Made by a program: the position numbers and the translations under genes | Assembly (NCBI RefSeq): GCF_928381705.1 | Contig: NZ_CAKMSR010000007.1 | Coordinates: forward strand, 62,001-126,000 | Length of the DNA: 64,000 nucleotides | DNA from: Rothia nasimurium | Lineage (GTDB): Bacteria; Actinomycetota; Actinomycetes; Actinomycetales; Micrococcaceae | Direction: 5' to 3' | Notes under the pieces: generated by a model | The model's database searches: none | The model's input: only the letters and a program-made list of their open reading frames with translations | What the model was told of the DNA's origin: nothing | Shown: one piece after another, positions 17,310 to 26,946 of the stretch | How the letters are laid out: the number at the start of each line of letters is the position of its first letter | Position numbering within the stretch: position 1 is the stretch's first letter

Positions 17310-18203
17310 ATGACCAACTGGTTCTACCCTGCCGGCACTGCCCAGGACGGCCCCTGGGATGTTTCCCTCGGTGCCTCCGATTCATCCACCACCGTCGACG
17401 GCTGGAAGCATACCGGCGTTAAAACCGCAACCTTCACCGATGCGCCTCTTACCCTAGAGGCCACCCACGAAGAACGAATCATCGTCCCCCTGACCGGTGA
17501 TGTCAGCGTAACCATGAAGGGTCGCACCTACCACCTCTCCGGGCGCCGCAGCGTTTTTCACGGCCCCGCCGATGTCCTCTACACCGGTGTGAACGCCGAA
17601 GTCACCTTAACTGCAGCCCCCGGAGTGAGGGTCGCCGTTGCGTCTGGCCCGGCTAACAAGGACTACCCCACACGCCACATCACCAAGGACGAGATTCCCG
17701 TTGAACTCCGGGGCGCCGGTACCAGCTCCCGTCAGGTGCATAACTTTGGCACCCCGGCGTCTCTCGAAGCAGACCGGATTATTGTCTGCGAAGTGATTAC
17801 TCCTGGTGGCAACTGGTCTTCCTACCCTCCCCACAAGCACGATGAGGAAAAGGATGGCGAAACTGCCCTCGAGGAAATCTACTACTTCGAAACTCGACCC
17901 ACCCCCGGTGCTCCGGCTGAAGCAACCGATGCGATTGGCTACCAGAGGGTTTATGCCTCCGATGACCGCCCCATTGATGTCAATGAGGAGGTCCGTACCG
18001 GTGACGTTATCCTGGTCCCCTACGGTTGGCACGGTCCGGCCATGGCAGCGCCCGGCTACGATCTCTACTACCTGAATGTCATGGCAGGCCCCGGCCCCGT
18101 CCGTGACTGGCTCATTAGCGACGACCCCCACCACGGCTGGGTCCGGAGCACCTGGGAGGGGCAAGATATCGACCCCCGCCTGCCCTTTACCGCTGACCAG
18201 TAG
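17310..18203 (+). CDS. iolB: 5-deoxy-glucuronate isomerase
   Basis: 297-residue bicupin that isomerises 5-deoxy-D-glucuronate to 2-deoxy-5-keto-D-gluconate, the step before IolC. The C-terminal cupin carries the metal-site motif GGNWSSYPPHKHDEE (~165-180), then EEIYYF and a late YGWHGPAMAAPGYDLYYLNVM block typical of IolB. AAGGAAGG precedes the ATG. It follows the regulator, and the pair is closed by the terminator at 18219. Confidence 0.96.
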   Translation: MTNWFYPAGTAQDGPWDVSLGASDSSTTVDGWKHTGVKTATFTDAPLTLEATHEERIIVPLTGDVSVTMKGRTYHLSGRRSVFHGPADVLYTGVNAEVTLTAAPGVRVAVASGPANKDYPTRHITKDEIPVELRGAGTSSRQVHNFGTPASLEADRIIVCEVITPGGNWSSYPPHKHDEEKDGETALEEIYYFETRPTPGAPAEATDAIGYQRVYASDDRPIDVNEEVRTGDVILVPYGWHGPAMAAPGYDLYYLNVMAGPGPVRDWLISDDPHHGWVRSTWEGQDIDPRLPFTADQ

Positions 18204-18218
18204 CCCTTCCTTTCATCG

Positions 18219-18257
18219 GACGCACCCCGCCCATCCCGGGCGTGGTGCGTCTATTTT
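18219..18257 (+). terminator. Terminator after iolB
   Basis: 14-bp arms at 18219-18232 and 18238-18251 with one mismatch, then CTATTTT. Confidence 0.75.
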
Positions 18258-18289
18258 CTGCCTGGCCATATCGCACATAAAGGGGCATC

Positions 18290-19039
18290 ATGGATTTCCC
18301 AGCTCTTACCTGGACTTTTCTCGCGCTAGCAGCCTTTCTTACCGGTCTGTCAAAGACGGCTATCCCGGGAATTAATACTGTTTCTGTGGCCCTTGTGGCA
18401 GCTTTGCTCCCGGCTAAGGCGTCAACCGGAATCGTCCTTCTCTTGTTTATGGTGGGTGACGTTTTCGCTCTAGCTATGTACCGCAAGCACGCCCATTGGC
18501 CCACCCTACTCGGTATGATTCCTGCCGTTTTGGTAGGTCTTCTGGCTGGGGTTCTCTTCCTGGCTCAGGCAACAGATAGCGGGGTTAAACAGCTGATTGG
18601 AGGGATTCTCCTTGCGGCTCTCGGTGTGACTTTCTGGCAGCGGCATACCCAACAGAGGGCTGGAGTCGTCAGCTCTCAGAGAAGGTCACGGGCCCGTCGT
18701 CTAGGGTACGGGGCTCTTGCTGGCTTCACGACGACGGTTGCTAACGCTGGTGGCCCCATGATGAGTATGTATTTTCTCGCTGCACGGTTTGATGTGAAGG
18801 CTTTTTTGGGAACGGCTGCCTGGTTTTTTGCCGTGGTTAACCTCTGTAAGCTCCCTTTTTCCCTGGGGCTGGAGATCATTACTCCTGATTCCTTAGCTGT
18901 GGCTTCTTTTCTTGCTCCTGCTGTGGTAATTGGTGCCTTTTTGGGTAGGTTTCTGGCAAGAATAATTAGTCAGACCGTATTTGATCGTCTTGTCGGTGTG
19001 ACGACCTTGTTTGGAGCTCTCTATCTTCTTCTCGGTTAA
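18290..19039 (+). CDS. TSUP-family (TauE/SafE) membrane transporter
   Basis: 249 residues with seven to eight hydrophobic helices and the two TSUP repeats: FLTGLSKTAIPGINTVSVAL in the first half and GFTTTVANAGGPMMSMYFLA in the second. The family exports sulfite, sulfonates and organic anions. It has its own AAAGGGG site and terminators on both sides, so its place inside the inositol cluster may be coincidental. Export of a carboxylate by-product is possible. Substrate unknown. Confidence 0.85.
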   Translation: MDFPALTWTFLALAAFLTGLSKTAIPGINTVSVALVAALLPAKASTGIVLLLFMVGDVFALAMYRKHAHWPTLLGMIPAVLVGLLAGVLFLAQATDSGVKQLIGGILLAALGVTFWQRHTQQRAGVVSSQRRSRARRLGYGALAGFTTTVANAGGPMMSMYFLAARFDVKAFLGTAAWFFAVVNLCKLPFSLGLEIITPDSLAVASFLAPAVVIGAFLGRFLARIISQTVFDRLVGVTTLFGALYLLLG

Positions 19040-19043
19040 AGAA

Positions 19044-19075
19044 AGGCCGCCCGCCAGATTTCTGGTGGGCGGCCT
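19044..19075. terminator. Bidirectional terminator between TSUP and iolT genes
   Basis: 13-bp arms 19044-19056 and 19063-19075 (AGGCCGCCCGCCA) with one G-T wobble, between convergent genes. Confidence 0.75.
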
Positions 19076-19089
19076 GCGCTTCGGGGGTT

Positions 19090-20541
19090 TTAGCGCTTGA
19101 TGTCCTTGGGCTGGACGATGTAGATAGCGCCGGTTGTTACTCCGACTTCTACTTCTTCCAGGGACTTTCCGCGGGTTTCAGGCAGGAACTTGACCATCAC
19201 GAGGACGGCTGCGGCGTTGATGGCGGCGAAGCCGAAGAAGGTGGTGTTCAAGCCAACAGCCTCAAGAACAATGGGGAAGGTGAAGGAGATAGCTGCATTG
19301 GCGATCCACATGCAGAATACTGCGGTACCCATACCGAAGGCGCGAATCTGCTGGGGGAAGATTTCAGAGAGTAGCACCCAGGTGGAGACGTTGAGGAAGG
19401 TCTGCATGGAGCCGACAAAGCCAACGATAAGAACAAGCAGAATCCAGGGGCGGGCGGCGGAATCTGCGGGAATGGCGAGGGAAGCCAGGCCAATGAGGAG
19501 GTGGAGGAGGGTGACCAGGGAGTAGCCGGTGATGACGGTGGTGCGGCGGTTAATTTTTTCCATCATCCAGAGGGCTACGAAGGCACCGAGGACGGCGATC
19601 ACGCCGGGAGCTACGTTAGCGATGAGGGCTGCTTGATGGGAGAAACCGGCGTCCTGCAGGACGATGGTTCCGTAATACATGATGGAGTTAATACCGGTGA
19701 ATTGCTGGAATACAGCCAGGGCGATACCGACGAGCAGAATACGGAAGATCCACTTGTCTTTGATCATGGAGCCCAAGGAGGGGGTGACCATGCTGGAGTC
19801 TCGTTCGAGGGACTTCTCTACTTCGCGGGCTTCGGCAAGAGCACGGTCCTCGGAGCGGATTGTTTTGAGGACGGCGATAGCTTCTTCCTTGCGTCCCTTG
19901 GAGAGTAGCCAGCGGGGAGATTCGGGCATGCGGAGCATGCCGATAAAGAGGAAGACTGCAGGTAGGGCACATATGGCTAGCATGATTCGCCAGACGTGAT
20001 CGAGGTGGCCCATGGTGGTGCCCAGGATTGCATTGACGACGAAGGCAGCTAGCTGGCCGACAACAATCATCATTTCGTTTCGGCCTGAGAGGGATCCGCG
20101 GATTTCGTAGGGGGCGAGTTCGGCGAGGAAAACGGGGACGACGGTGGATGCGCCGCCGACGCCGAGGCCCAGGAGAACACGACCAACCAGGAGGATGCCT
20201 AAGTTAGGTGCAACTGCACATAAAACTGCGCCGAGGAAGAAGATGGTAGCTAGCAGGAGGATGGTCTTGCGACGGCCAATTGCGTCTGACAAGTAGCCAA
20301 TGGAGATTGCGCCCAGGGCAGCGCCAACCAGCAGGGTTGCGGTGACGAGGCCGATGCCTGATGCTTCTAGCCCGAGCTCTGCGGTCATGGGGTCGATTGC
20401 GCCGTTGATCACGCCGGTGTCGTACCCGAAGAGGAGGCCGCCGAGGGTGGCGACGGTGGCTACTTGACCCAGTCGGCGGGTGTGGGGTCCTTTGGTGAGC
20501 GGGGGCAGATTGCTCTCGCTGGCAGAAACTGCATGACTCAT
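19090..20541 (-). CDS. iolT: MFS sugar-porter family transporter, probable myo-inositol importer
   Basis: 483 residues, 12 helices. Sugar-porter signatures are clear: GGLLFGYDTGVINGA in TM1, the GRRKT loop between TM2 and TM3, PESPRWLLSKGR after TM6, FQQFTGINSIMYYG in TM7 and PETRGKSLEEVE at the C-terminus. It is 43 bp downstream of iolH and likely co-transcribed with it. Inositol specificity is inferred from context and similarity to actinobacterial IolT proteins. Confidence 0.9.
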   Translation of the reverse strand: MSHAVSASESNLPPLTKGPHTRRLGQVATVATLGGLLFGYDTGVINGAIDPMTAELGLEASGIGLVTATLLVGAALGAISIGYLSDAIGRRKTILLLATIFFLGAVLCAVAPNLGILLVGRVLLGLGVGGASTVVPVFLAELAPYEIRGSLSGRNEMMIVVGQLAAFVVNAILGTTMGHLDHVWRIMLAICALPAVFLFIGMLRMPESPRWLLSKGRKEEAIAVLKTIRSEDRALAEAREVEKSLERDSSMVTPSLGSMIKDKWIFRILLVGIALAVFQQFTGINSIMYYGTIVLQDAGFSHQAALIANVAPGVIAVLGAFVALWMMEKINRRTTVITGYSLVTLLHLLIGLASLAIPADSAARPWILLVLIVGFVGSMQTFLNVSTWVLLSEIFPQQIRAFGMGTAVFCMWIANAAISFTFPIVLEAVGLNTTFFGFAAINAAAVLVMVKFLPETRGKSLEEVEVGVTTGAIYIVQPKDIKR

Positions 20542-20584
20542 GTTTTTATGATCTTTCTATTCAAAAGTTATCTTCGTTGAATAA

Positions 20585-21463
20585 CTATGCCTTACGAGCC
20601 TCTTGGACCATGTTTTTCATGGTGGTTAGTTGGTATGTGGATACTTCGTGGGCGTTTTCGTTTTCTGCGAAGACTGATGAGGCCATCACTGTATCGGGGT
20701 TATCGAGGAATCCGATTTCTTGTAGGCCGGAGAAGAACTCTTGCCAGTTGACGTCTCCATCGCCGATTTTGAGGTGCTGGTGGACGCGGACGGGGTTGCC
20801 CGGGGGATTGGTGATGTAGCGGAGGCCGTGGGAGCGGTGGTGATCCATGGTATCTGCAACGTGAACGATTCGGATTCGGTCTCCTGCTGCACGCATGATG
20901 TCGAGGGGGGCGTCCTTCATGTGGAAGGTGTGGGGGGCTACGTAGACCATGCCCAGGTTTTTGGAGTTGACCCCTCGGATGACCCGCCAGGCGGCGAGGC
21001 CTTCTTCGACAAAGTCGTCGGGGTGGGGGTCGATAGCGACGTGTAGGCCCTCTCGTTCGATGATGGGGAGGAGTTCTTCCATGGAGCGGTAGAAGGCTCG
21101 TTCTGATTCTTCGGCGAGCTCTGGGCGGCCGGAGAATTCGGTTCCTATTTGCTGGACGCCGAGGTCAACGGCGATGCGGAGAACGCGCTTCCAGTAGCGT
21201 ACGGCGGCTTCTCGGGCGTCGGGGTCTGGGGAGGACCAGCGGAGGACGGGCAGGAGGGAGGCAATTTCTACTTCGGCGTCTTTACAGGCTTGAGCCAGTT
21301 GGCGAACGAGCTCGTCGTCGGCTTTGGGGTGGTTGAAGAAGGGAATGAAGTCGGCGTGGGGTGTCATCTGCAGGTAGTCGTATCCCAGGTCTTTGGCGAG
21401 ACGAGGGAACTCCAGCAGGCTGTGGGAGTGGTGGAAGGGGGTGGGATCCAACGCAATTTTCAC
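20585..21463 (-). CDS. iolH: IolH-type sugar phosphate isomerase/epimerase (AP-endonuclease-2 TIM barrel)
   Basis: 292 residues. It closely follows Bacillus subtilis IolH as I recall it: an MKIA start, HADFIPFFNHP, LPVLRWSSPD, EAAVRYWKR, the RSMEELLPI block and HPDDFVEE. The His/Glu/Asp residues of the metal-centred TIM barrel are kept. Its precise reaction in inositol use is not established. It is the first gene of the iolH-iolT operon and shares its control region with the divergent iolG. Confidence 0.87.
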   Translation of the reverse strand: MKIALDPTPFHHSHSLLEFPRLAKDLGYDYLQMTPHADFIPFFNHPKADDELVRQLAQACKDAEVEIASLLPVLRWSSPDPDAREAAVRYWKRVLRIAVDLGVQQIGTEFSGRPELAEESERAFYRSMEELLPIIEREGLHVAIDPHPDDFVEEGLAAWRVIRGVNSKNLGMVYVAPHTFHMKDAPLDIMRAAGDRIRIVHVADTMDHHRSHGLRYITNPPGNPVRVHQHLKIGDGDVNWQEFFSGLQEIGFLDNPDTVMASSVFAENENAHEVSTYQLTTMKNMVQEARKA

Positions 21464-21597
21464 CGTGTTCTCCGTAAATATCTATGGAAGGGTTTGTGCA
21501 ACTCTGCAGGTCACCCCTGGGATTGTTCTGTGCTACACACCACTATAGCTTTGTTAGGTCATATATACAATATGGGTAGACCAGGTCAATTATTGAT

Positions 21598-21611
21598 TTT
21601 GTTCTTACAAA
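21598..21611. promoter_or_regulatory. Putative IolR operator 2 (TTTGTTCTTACAAA)
   Basis: Lies in the 243-bp divergent gap between iolH and iolG, beside a TTGACA hexamer at 21615-21620. Probably controls one or both promoters. Confidence 0.68.
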
Positions 21612-21706
21612 CAATTGACAGGACTAAGTATCGTAGGACACTCTTTAAGAGCAACAACAGTTATGCTCATCACAGGTAATGTGGTGGCTACCAACAAAGG
21701 ACACTC

Positions 21707-22687
21707 ATGAGCGCAGAACTCCGTATCGCCGTCGTCGGCGCTGGTCGCATGGGATCAGATCATATCTCCCGCATTCGCGACCGCATGAAGAAGGCCCGCC
21801 TCACCGCCGTCATCGACATCAATGAAGAAGCAGCAACCCAGGCTATCGAAGGTATCGAAGGCGCCAAGGTCTACACTAATTTCCTTGAGGCTCTGGACTC
21901 CGATACCGTTGACGCCGTCCTAATTGCAACACCCGGTTTCCTCCACGAAGCTGTCCTGATTCCCGCTATCGAACGTGGGCTTCCCATCCTCTGTGAAAAG
22001 CCCCTCACTACCGATTCGGGGTCTGCCTGGCGAGTTGTTGAAGCCGAAGTCAAGGCCGGCAAGAAGCTGGTCCAGGTAGGCTTCAACCGCCGTTTCGATG
22101 CAGGGTACCAGGACATCAAGACTAAGCTGGACACCGGTGAATACGGTGAACTTCTCCAGCTCAACCTGGAACACGTCAACCCCGATGTCCCCGACTGGTA
22201 CACCGGTCGCAACCTCATCGACGACACTGTAGTCCATGAGTTTGATGCCGTCCGCTACTTTACCAACGAAGAGGTCTCCACCGTCCAGGTTCGCGCAGGT
22301 AAGAAGTCAGCAGACGTCCTCAACCCTGAACTCAAGGACCCCGCCCTGGTTCTTATGGAAACCACTTCAGGAGTTCTCGTAACCGTCAATACCCACGTTG
22401 TCTCAAACTACGGCTACCAGGTCACCACCCGGGCGATCACCGAGAAAGACCACCTCACCGCCGGAATCGACCAGATCACCGAAGGCTTCGTTGAGCGCTT
22501 CCAGGACTCATACGACCGTGAGGTCCAGGCCTGGATCGACGCCACCCTAGCCGGTGAGCAGGTTGGCCCTTCCGCCTGGGACGGCTATGCCGCCACCGCC
22601 TGCTGTGAAGCCGGCATTGAGGCCGTAGAAAATATCGGCTCCACCGTGACCGTCAAGCTCAACGAAAAGCCTGACCTCTACAAGTAA
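21707..22687 (+). CDS. iolG: Inositol 2-dehydrogenase (Gfo/Idh/MocA family)
   Basis: 326 residues. N-terminal Rossmann fold with VGAGRMGSDH (~10-19), the family EKP motif in CEKPLT (~97-102) and the catalytic Asp/His pair in DDTVVHEFDAVRYF. It oxidises myo-inositol to scyllo-inosose with NAD, the first catabolic step. It is monocistronic, bounded by the terminator at 22699. Some members also use scyllo- or chiro-inositol. A second family member lies at 34840. Confidence 0.92.
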   Translation: MSAELRIAVVGAGRMGSDHISRIRDRMKKARLTAVIDINEEAATQAIEGIEGAKVYTNFLEALDSDTVDAVLIATPGFLHEAVLIPAIERGLPILCEKPLTTDSGSAWRVVEAEVKAGKKLVQVGFNRRFDAGYQDIKTKLDTGEYGELLQLNLEHVNPDVPDWYTGRNLIDDTVVHEFDAVRYFTNEEVSTVQVRAGKKSADVLNPELKDPALVLMETTSGVLVTVNTHVVSNYGYQVTTRAITEKDHLTAGIDQITEGFVERFQDSYDREVQAWIDATLAGEQVGPSAWDGYAATACCEAGIEAVENIGSTVTVKLNEKPDLYK

Positions 22688-22698
22688 CAACGCCCCTT

Positions 22699-22730
22699 AG
22701 AGAGCCCCGTCCCTACGGGGCTCTTCTTGT
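22699..22730 (+). terminator. Terminator after iolG
   Basis: 10-bp perfect stem AGAGCCCCGT (22701-22710) and 22715-22724, loop CCCT, then TCTTGT. Confidence 0.75.
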
Positions 22731-22734
22731 ACCT

Positions 22735-22744
22735 CCCCCCCCCC
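22735..22744 (+). repeat. Homopolymeric tract of ten cytosines
   Basis: A run of exactly ten Cs between the iolG terminator and the ribosome site of the isomerase at 22763. Tracts of this length can slip in replication; here a length change would alter leader spacing, not a reading frame. Confidence 0.9.
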
Positions 22745-22762
22745 TAAGCGCAAAGGAACATC

Positions 22763-23539
22763 ATGCCCTATCAATTGGCTGCCTGTGCTGAAATGCACTA
22801 TCTGGATTTACCCTTGCTTGACCGCATCTCCGCCATCCACAACCAGGGGTTCCAGGTTGAAATCTGGGATTTCACCTCTAAAAACCTGCCGGAGCTCGCT
22901 GCTACAGGCGCGACCTTTTCCTCCATGACGGGGTACATCAGAGGAAACTTTACAACGGAAGCCGGTAGGCAGGAGCTCATCGAAACAGCCCGACTGGCCT
23001 TAGAAGCCTCTCTGGTCTTAGATCTTCCCCGGCTCAACCTTCACGGGACAGGATTGGGAGAAGGGGGGCTTCCCGTCCTGGCCCAGGAAGAGGTCACAGG
23101 GTACGACTGGATCAAGACTGCAGACACCCTCCGCCGGCTGGGAGATGAGGCAGCTAAATTCAATAAAACCTTCATCCTCGAAAATCTCAATACCGCGGTA
23201 GACCACCCCGGAACCCCGTGGGCTAAGGCTGAGGATACTTTGGCCCTCATCCAGGCAGTAGACCACCCGAATATCCGACTCAACCTCGATCTCTACCATG
23301 CCCAGATTGGGGAGGGTAACTTGATTCAGCTCCTTGAACGTTGCATGCCCTGGATAGGAGAGATACAAATTGCGGATGTACCCGGGCGATGCGAACCAGG
23401 TACAGGAGAGATCCGCTACGAGGCTATTGCCTCTTACCTCCAGTCCGTTGACTACCAGGGGGTCATAGCCCTGGAATCCTACGCGAAGACTTCTTCAGAC
23501 CTGGCCCTCCAGATCTTCCGGGACATCTTCACTCCCTAG
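22763..23539 (+). CDS. Hydroxypyruvate isomerase-like TIM-barrel protein
   Basis: 258 residues of the Hyi/xylose-isomerase-like fold. Metal and substrate residues are visible in FILENLN (Glu), LNLDLYHAQIGEGNL (Asp/His) and QIADVPGRCEPGTGEIRY, the last being close to the hydroxypyruvate isomerase signature; a C-terminal Glu lies in ALESYAK. The ATG has AAAGGAAC upstream. Within the inositol cluster it may act on an inosose or keto-sugar rather than hydroxypyruvate; the substrate cannot be decided from sequence. Confidence 0.8.
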   Translation: MPYQLAACAEMHYLDLPLLDRISAIHNQGFQVEIWDFTSKNLPELAATGATFSSMTGYIRGNFTTEAGRQELIETARLALEASLVLDLPRLNLHGTGLGEGGLPVLAQEEVTGYDWIKTADTLRRLGDEAAKFNKTFILENLNTAVDHPGTPWAKAEDTLALIQAVDHPNIRLNLDLYHAQIGEGNLIQLLERCMPWIGEIQIADVPGRCEPGTGEIRYEAIASYLQSVDYQGVIALESYAKTSSDLALQIFRDIFTP

Positions 23540-23547
23540 CTTAAACA

Positions 23548-23599
23548 AGGCTGGCTGGCCTACTCGGGCAATGCGAGTAGGCCAGCCAGCCTCATTTTT
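23548..23599. terminator. Strong terminator between convergent isomerase genes
   Basis: 19-bp perfect arms 23548-23566 and 23574-23592, then five Ts at 23595-23599. Confidence 0.9.
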
Positions 23600-23642
23600 A
23601 TGCGGGGTAACTACCAAAGGAGGCGGGCCCTACCCCACCAAC

Positions 23643-24518
23643 CTAGGCTTGGAGGCACTGACGCAGGAATTCCAGGGATGCTTTAGCGTCCAAGAGGGGT
23701 CCTTCACCAGGCTGCGGTTCTGCAGTGATGACGTTGTCTTGCTCTAGGACGAACCAGCCCTGGTAGCCGCTGGCGACCAGGCTGGAGACGATCCGGGCGA
23801 TATCAACGTCCCCGGCCCCCAAAGGGGTGTACATGCCCTGCACAACGCCATCGTAGTAGGTGATAGAGCCGTCCTGCACCTTCCGGGCCAGGTCTAGGCG
23901 GACGTCCTTGAGATGGACGTGGGACACCCGGCTTGCGTAGTCAACGGCGAACTCTACGGGGTCGATTCCGCCGATAAACATGTGGCCGGTATCGAAGCAG
24001 ATATTGACGGTGGTATTCTGCAAAATCTTATCAAGGTCTTCAGCTTGCTCCACCATGGTTCCAGCATGAGGGTGAAGGGAAACTGCAATACCTACAGCAG
24101 AGGCCGCTTCAGCAATTCGTTCAAGGTTGCTGTACACAGTCTGCCACTGCTCCGAGGTGAGAACCGGGCGGGGAGCATCATATCCATTGATACCGGTTGC
24201 CGCAGCCAAAACCAGGGTCTCCGCACCAGCTGCAACAAAGCTCTCCAGTTCGCGCTTGATAGCAGGGAGGGGGTCCTTATCTTCGTCGTGCAGAACGACG
24301 GGCACGAACCCAGCAATTGCTTTCATTCCATATTCTTCAAGAACCTCAACCTTGCCTGCCGGCTCGGCGGGCAGGAAGCCTTCTGGGCCAAATTCGGTTG
24401 CAGCGAACCCTAGCTCCTTCATCTCGGCTAGAACTCGCTGGGGATTCATCTGGTGACCCCAGCCTTCAACCTCACAAACTCCCCAAGAGATGGGAGCAGC
24501 AGAAATTTTGTATGCCAT
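23643..24518 (-). CDS. IolE/IolI-like sugar isomerase or inosose dehydratase paralogue
   Basis: 291 residues. It begins with the ISAAPISWGVCEVEGWGHQ stretch typical of inosose-converting TIM barrels and carries AVSLHPHAGTMVE, CFDTGHMFIGG and HVHLKD, the metal-binding His/Asp set. The ATG at 24518 is chosen because AGAGGA lies six bases upstream; two earlier ATGs lie on or before that site. It diverges from the ABC importer genes. It may act on other inositol isomers or duplicate iolE. Confidence 0.85.
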   Translation of the reverse strand: MAYKISAAPISWGVCEVEGWGHQMNPQRVLAEMKELGFAATEFGPEGFLPAEPAGKVEVLEEYGMKAIAGFVPVVLHDEDKDPLPAIKRELESFVAAGAETLVLAAATGINGYDAPRPVLTSEQWQTVYSNLERIAEAASAVGIAVSLHPHAGTMVEQAEDLDKILQNTTVNICFDTGHMFIGGIDPVEFAVDYASRVSHVHLKDVRLDLARKVQDGSITYYDGVVQGMYTPLGAGDVDIARIVSSLVASGYQGWFVLEQDNVITAEPQPGEGPLLDAKASLEFLRQCLQA

Positions 24519-24883
24519 TTTCATTCCTCTCATTGTGGTGGAACCACAGGATTTTTACGTTTTCCTTGTTTCAGCATGCCGGTGGCAAGGCCGGTTTACC
24601 CCCGGGGGGCAAAAGTCCAAACTTCAGTGTTTCAACCAGCCAAACCCCACTTATTTCACATCGGAAGCGGAATAACCAATTAATTTTTTTCTTCATACGC
24701 GACCAGCTTGCGACCCTTCATGCCCCACCGCACCATTGCCGAGACAATCGATATTGCGTGCGACACTCTCAAATGATCTCAAAAAAATAGTGTTGCCCAT
24801 CTCACTAATGTGATGTAGCTTTATCTGAAACAAACCTTTGTACGGTCATACTAACCTACCCACTATCCCTTTGGGAGGAAATC
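24519..24883. other. 365-bp intergenic control region, mostly unassigned
   Basis: AT-rich leader region between divergent genes. A weak half-match to the inositol operator (TTTGTAC at 24837-24843) and a strong GGGAGGA ribosome site before 24884 are the only signals I can support. Confidence 0.4.
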
Positions 24884-25903
24884 ATGAAACTTTTCTCAAG
24901 CACTCTTGCTCGCAAGTCAGCAATTGCAACCGCAGCAACAACTGTTCTCCTCCTCAGCGCCTGCGGCGGCCCCGCCGGCGTCAACGGTGAACTCAAGAAT
25001 TCAAGCTCAACCGGCACCTCCGTGACCAACACCGTCAGCACCCCCTCCATGAAGGTTGCTTTCATTACCCACGCCTCCCCCGGTGATACCTTCTGGGACA
25101 TCGCCCGCAAGGGTGCTGAAACCGCAGCAGCCAAGGACAACATCGAACTGCTCTACAACTCCGACCCCGATGGCTCCCGCCAGGCCCAGCTCGTCGAACA
25201 GGCTGTAGACCAGGGCGTTGATGGCATCGTCGTCACCCTCGCCAAGCCCGACGCTCTCGCAGGTGCCCTGGCCAAGGCCAAGGAAGCCGGAATCCCCGTC
25301 TTCACTATCAACTCCGGCGAAGCAGAATCAGCCACCGTTGGCGCCCTGGCCCATTTTGGCCAGAACGAATCCGTCGCCGGTGAAGCCGCCGGTGAAGCCC
25401 TCAACGACCAGGGTTCCAAGCGCGTCATCTGCGTGATTCACGAACAGGGCAACGTTGGACTTGAAAGCCGCTGTGAAGGCGTCAGCAAGACCTTCTCCGG
25501 CCAGTACGAAGTCCTCTACGTCCAGGGAACCGACATGACCAACGTCGCCTCCACCATCACCTCCAAGCTCCAGACCAACTCAGACATCGATGCGATTCTG
25601 ACCCTGGGCGCCCCTATCGCCATGACCGCCATCGACTCCGCAGCTGACGCCGGCTCCGAAGCAGCTATCGCCACCTTCGATATGAACTCCGACGCCATCG
25701 GTGCCCTCCAGAGCGGCGGTCTGGACTTCATCGTCGACCAGCAGCCCTACCTGCAGGGCTACTCAGCCGTTGACGGCATCTGGCTCTACAAGACCAACGG
25801 CAACGTCCTCGGTGGCGGTCAGGCCGTCCTCACCGGTCCCCAAATCATCACTTCCGAAAATGCCGATGCTGTTGCTGAATACGCAGCCAACGGCACCCGC
25901 TAA
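24884..25903 (+). CDS. Sugar ABC transporter substrate-binding lipoprotein
   Basis: 339 residues. The signal peptide ends in lipobox LSAC (C27). The mature part is a ribose-binding-protein fold (Peripla_BP_4): KVAFITHASPGDTFWDIARKG, the DGIVVTLAKPDAL segment and AIATFDMNSDAIGAL. A strong GGGAGGA precedes the ATG. It is the first gene of a three-gene importer operon and probably binds an inositol or related polyol, judged from the cluster. Confidence 0.9.
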   Translation: MKLFSSTLARKSAIATAATTVLLLSACGGPAGVNGELKNSSSTGTSVTNTVSTPSMKVAFITHASPGDTFWDIARKGAETAAAKDNIELLYNSDPDGSRQAQLVEQAVDQGVDGIVVTLAKPDALAGALAKAKEAGIPVFTINSGEAESATVGALAHFGQNESVAGEAAGEALNDQGSKRVICVIHEQGNVGLESRCEGVSKTFSGQYEVLYVQGTDMTNVASTITSKLQTNSDIDAILTLGAPIAMTAIDSAADAGSEAAIATFDMNSDAIGALQSGGLDFIVDQQPYLQGYSAVDGIWLYKTNGNVLGGGQAVLTGPQIITSENADAVAEYAANGTR

Positions 25904-25914
25904 GGAGCACACTC

Positions 25915-26946
25915 ATGACCACAACTGACGAGCGCCTCGCTCGCCCCAACCTCTTCGTTAGGTTCTTTAGCCAACCCATCGCAGGCGCCTCCACCGCAGC
26001 TGTTGCCCTCTTCATCATCTTCGCGATGGCCTCCAGCCAGTTCCTCCAACCGACCTCTATCGCCACCGTCCTCTACGGTGCCTCCACCGTAGGCATCATG
26101 GCAGTCGGCGTCTCCCTCCTCATGATTGGCGGTGAGGTAGACCTATCAGCAGGTGTCGCCGTCACCACCAGCGCCCTCTCAGGAGCCATCTTCGTCTACT
26201 GGTTCGGCTCAAACGTCTGGCTGGGTGTCCTCTTCTCCCTGCTACTCTCCCTAGCAATTGGCGCCCTCAATGGTTACCTCCTGACCAAGTCAAAGCTAGC
26301 TAGCTTCATCGTAACCCTCGCCACCTTCTTCATGCTGACCGGTATCAACCTCGGTGTCACCCGCATGCTCACCGGCGGCGTCGCTACTCCCTCCATCGGC
26401 TCTGGCGCAGGGTTCTCTTCAGCAGAAGCAGTTTTCGCCTCAGACATCAATCTCTTTGGCGTCAACGTCAAAATCACTGTCCTCTACTGGATCGCCCTCG
26501 TCCTCGTTGCCACCTGGATTCTCCAGCGCACCCGGGCAGGTAACTGGATCTTCGCCTCCGGTGGAGCCCCCGACGCGGCCCGCGCTGTAGGCGTCCCCGT
26601 CGTCCGCACCAAAATTGCCCTCTACATGGGTGTCAGCTTCTGCGCCTGGCTCCTGGGCATGCACCAGCTCTTCGCCTTCCGCACCGTCCAATCCGGTGAA
26701 GGTATCGGCAACGAGTTCCTCTACATCATCGCAGCAGTCGTCGGTGGCTGTCTCATGACCGGTGGCTACGGCTCAGCTATCGGAGGCGCAATCGGCGCCC
26801 TCATCTACGGCATGGCCCTCAAGGGCATTGTCTACGCCGAGTGGAATCCGGACTGGCTCAAGTTCTTCCTGGGCCTCATGCTCCTGATTGCAACCGTCCT
26901 TAACTTCACCCTCCAACGTCGAGCAGCCCGAGGTGGCAAGAAATGA
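25915..26946 (+). CDS. Sugar ABC transporter permease (RbsC/XylH family)
   Basis: 343 residues with about ten hydrophobic helices. The BPD_transp_2 signature [20 protein letters not shown] lies near residue 70 and [20 protein letters not shown] near 280. It starts 11 bp after the binding-protein stop, and its TGA overlaps the ATPase ATG. Confidence 0.92.
   Translation: MTTTDERLARPNLFVRFFSQPIAGASTAAVALFIIFAMASSQFLQPTSIATVLYGASTVGIMAVGVSLLMIGGEVDLSAGVAVTTSALSGAIFVYWFGSNVWLGVLFSLLLSLAIGALNGYLLTKSKLASFIVTLATFFMLTGINLGVTRMLTGGVATPSIGSGAGFSSAEAVFASDINLFGVNVKITVLYWIALVLVATWILQRTRAGNWIFASGGAPDAARAVGVPVVRTKIALYMGVSFCAWLLGMHQLFAFRTVQSGEGIGNEFLYIIAAVVGGCLMTGGYGSAIGGAIGALIYGMALKGIVYAEWNPDWLKFFLGLMLLIATVLNFTLQRRAARGGKK

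Noticed and set aside
24837-24850. Sixth IolR operator before the sugar importer operon
   Set aside because: Only TTTGTAC and a terminal ATA match; the CTTACA core is missing.
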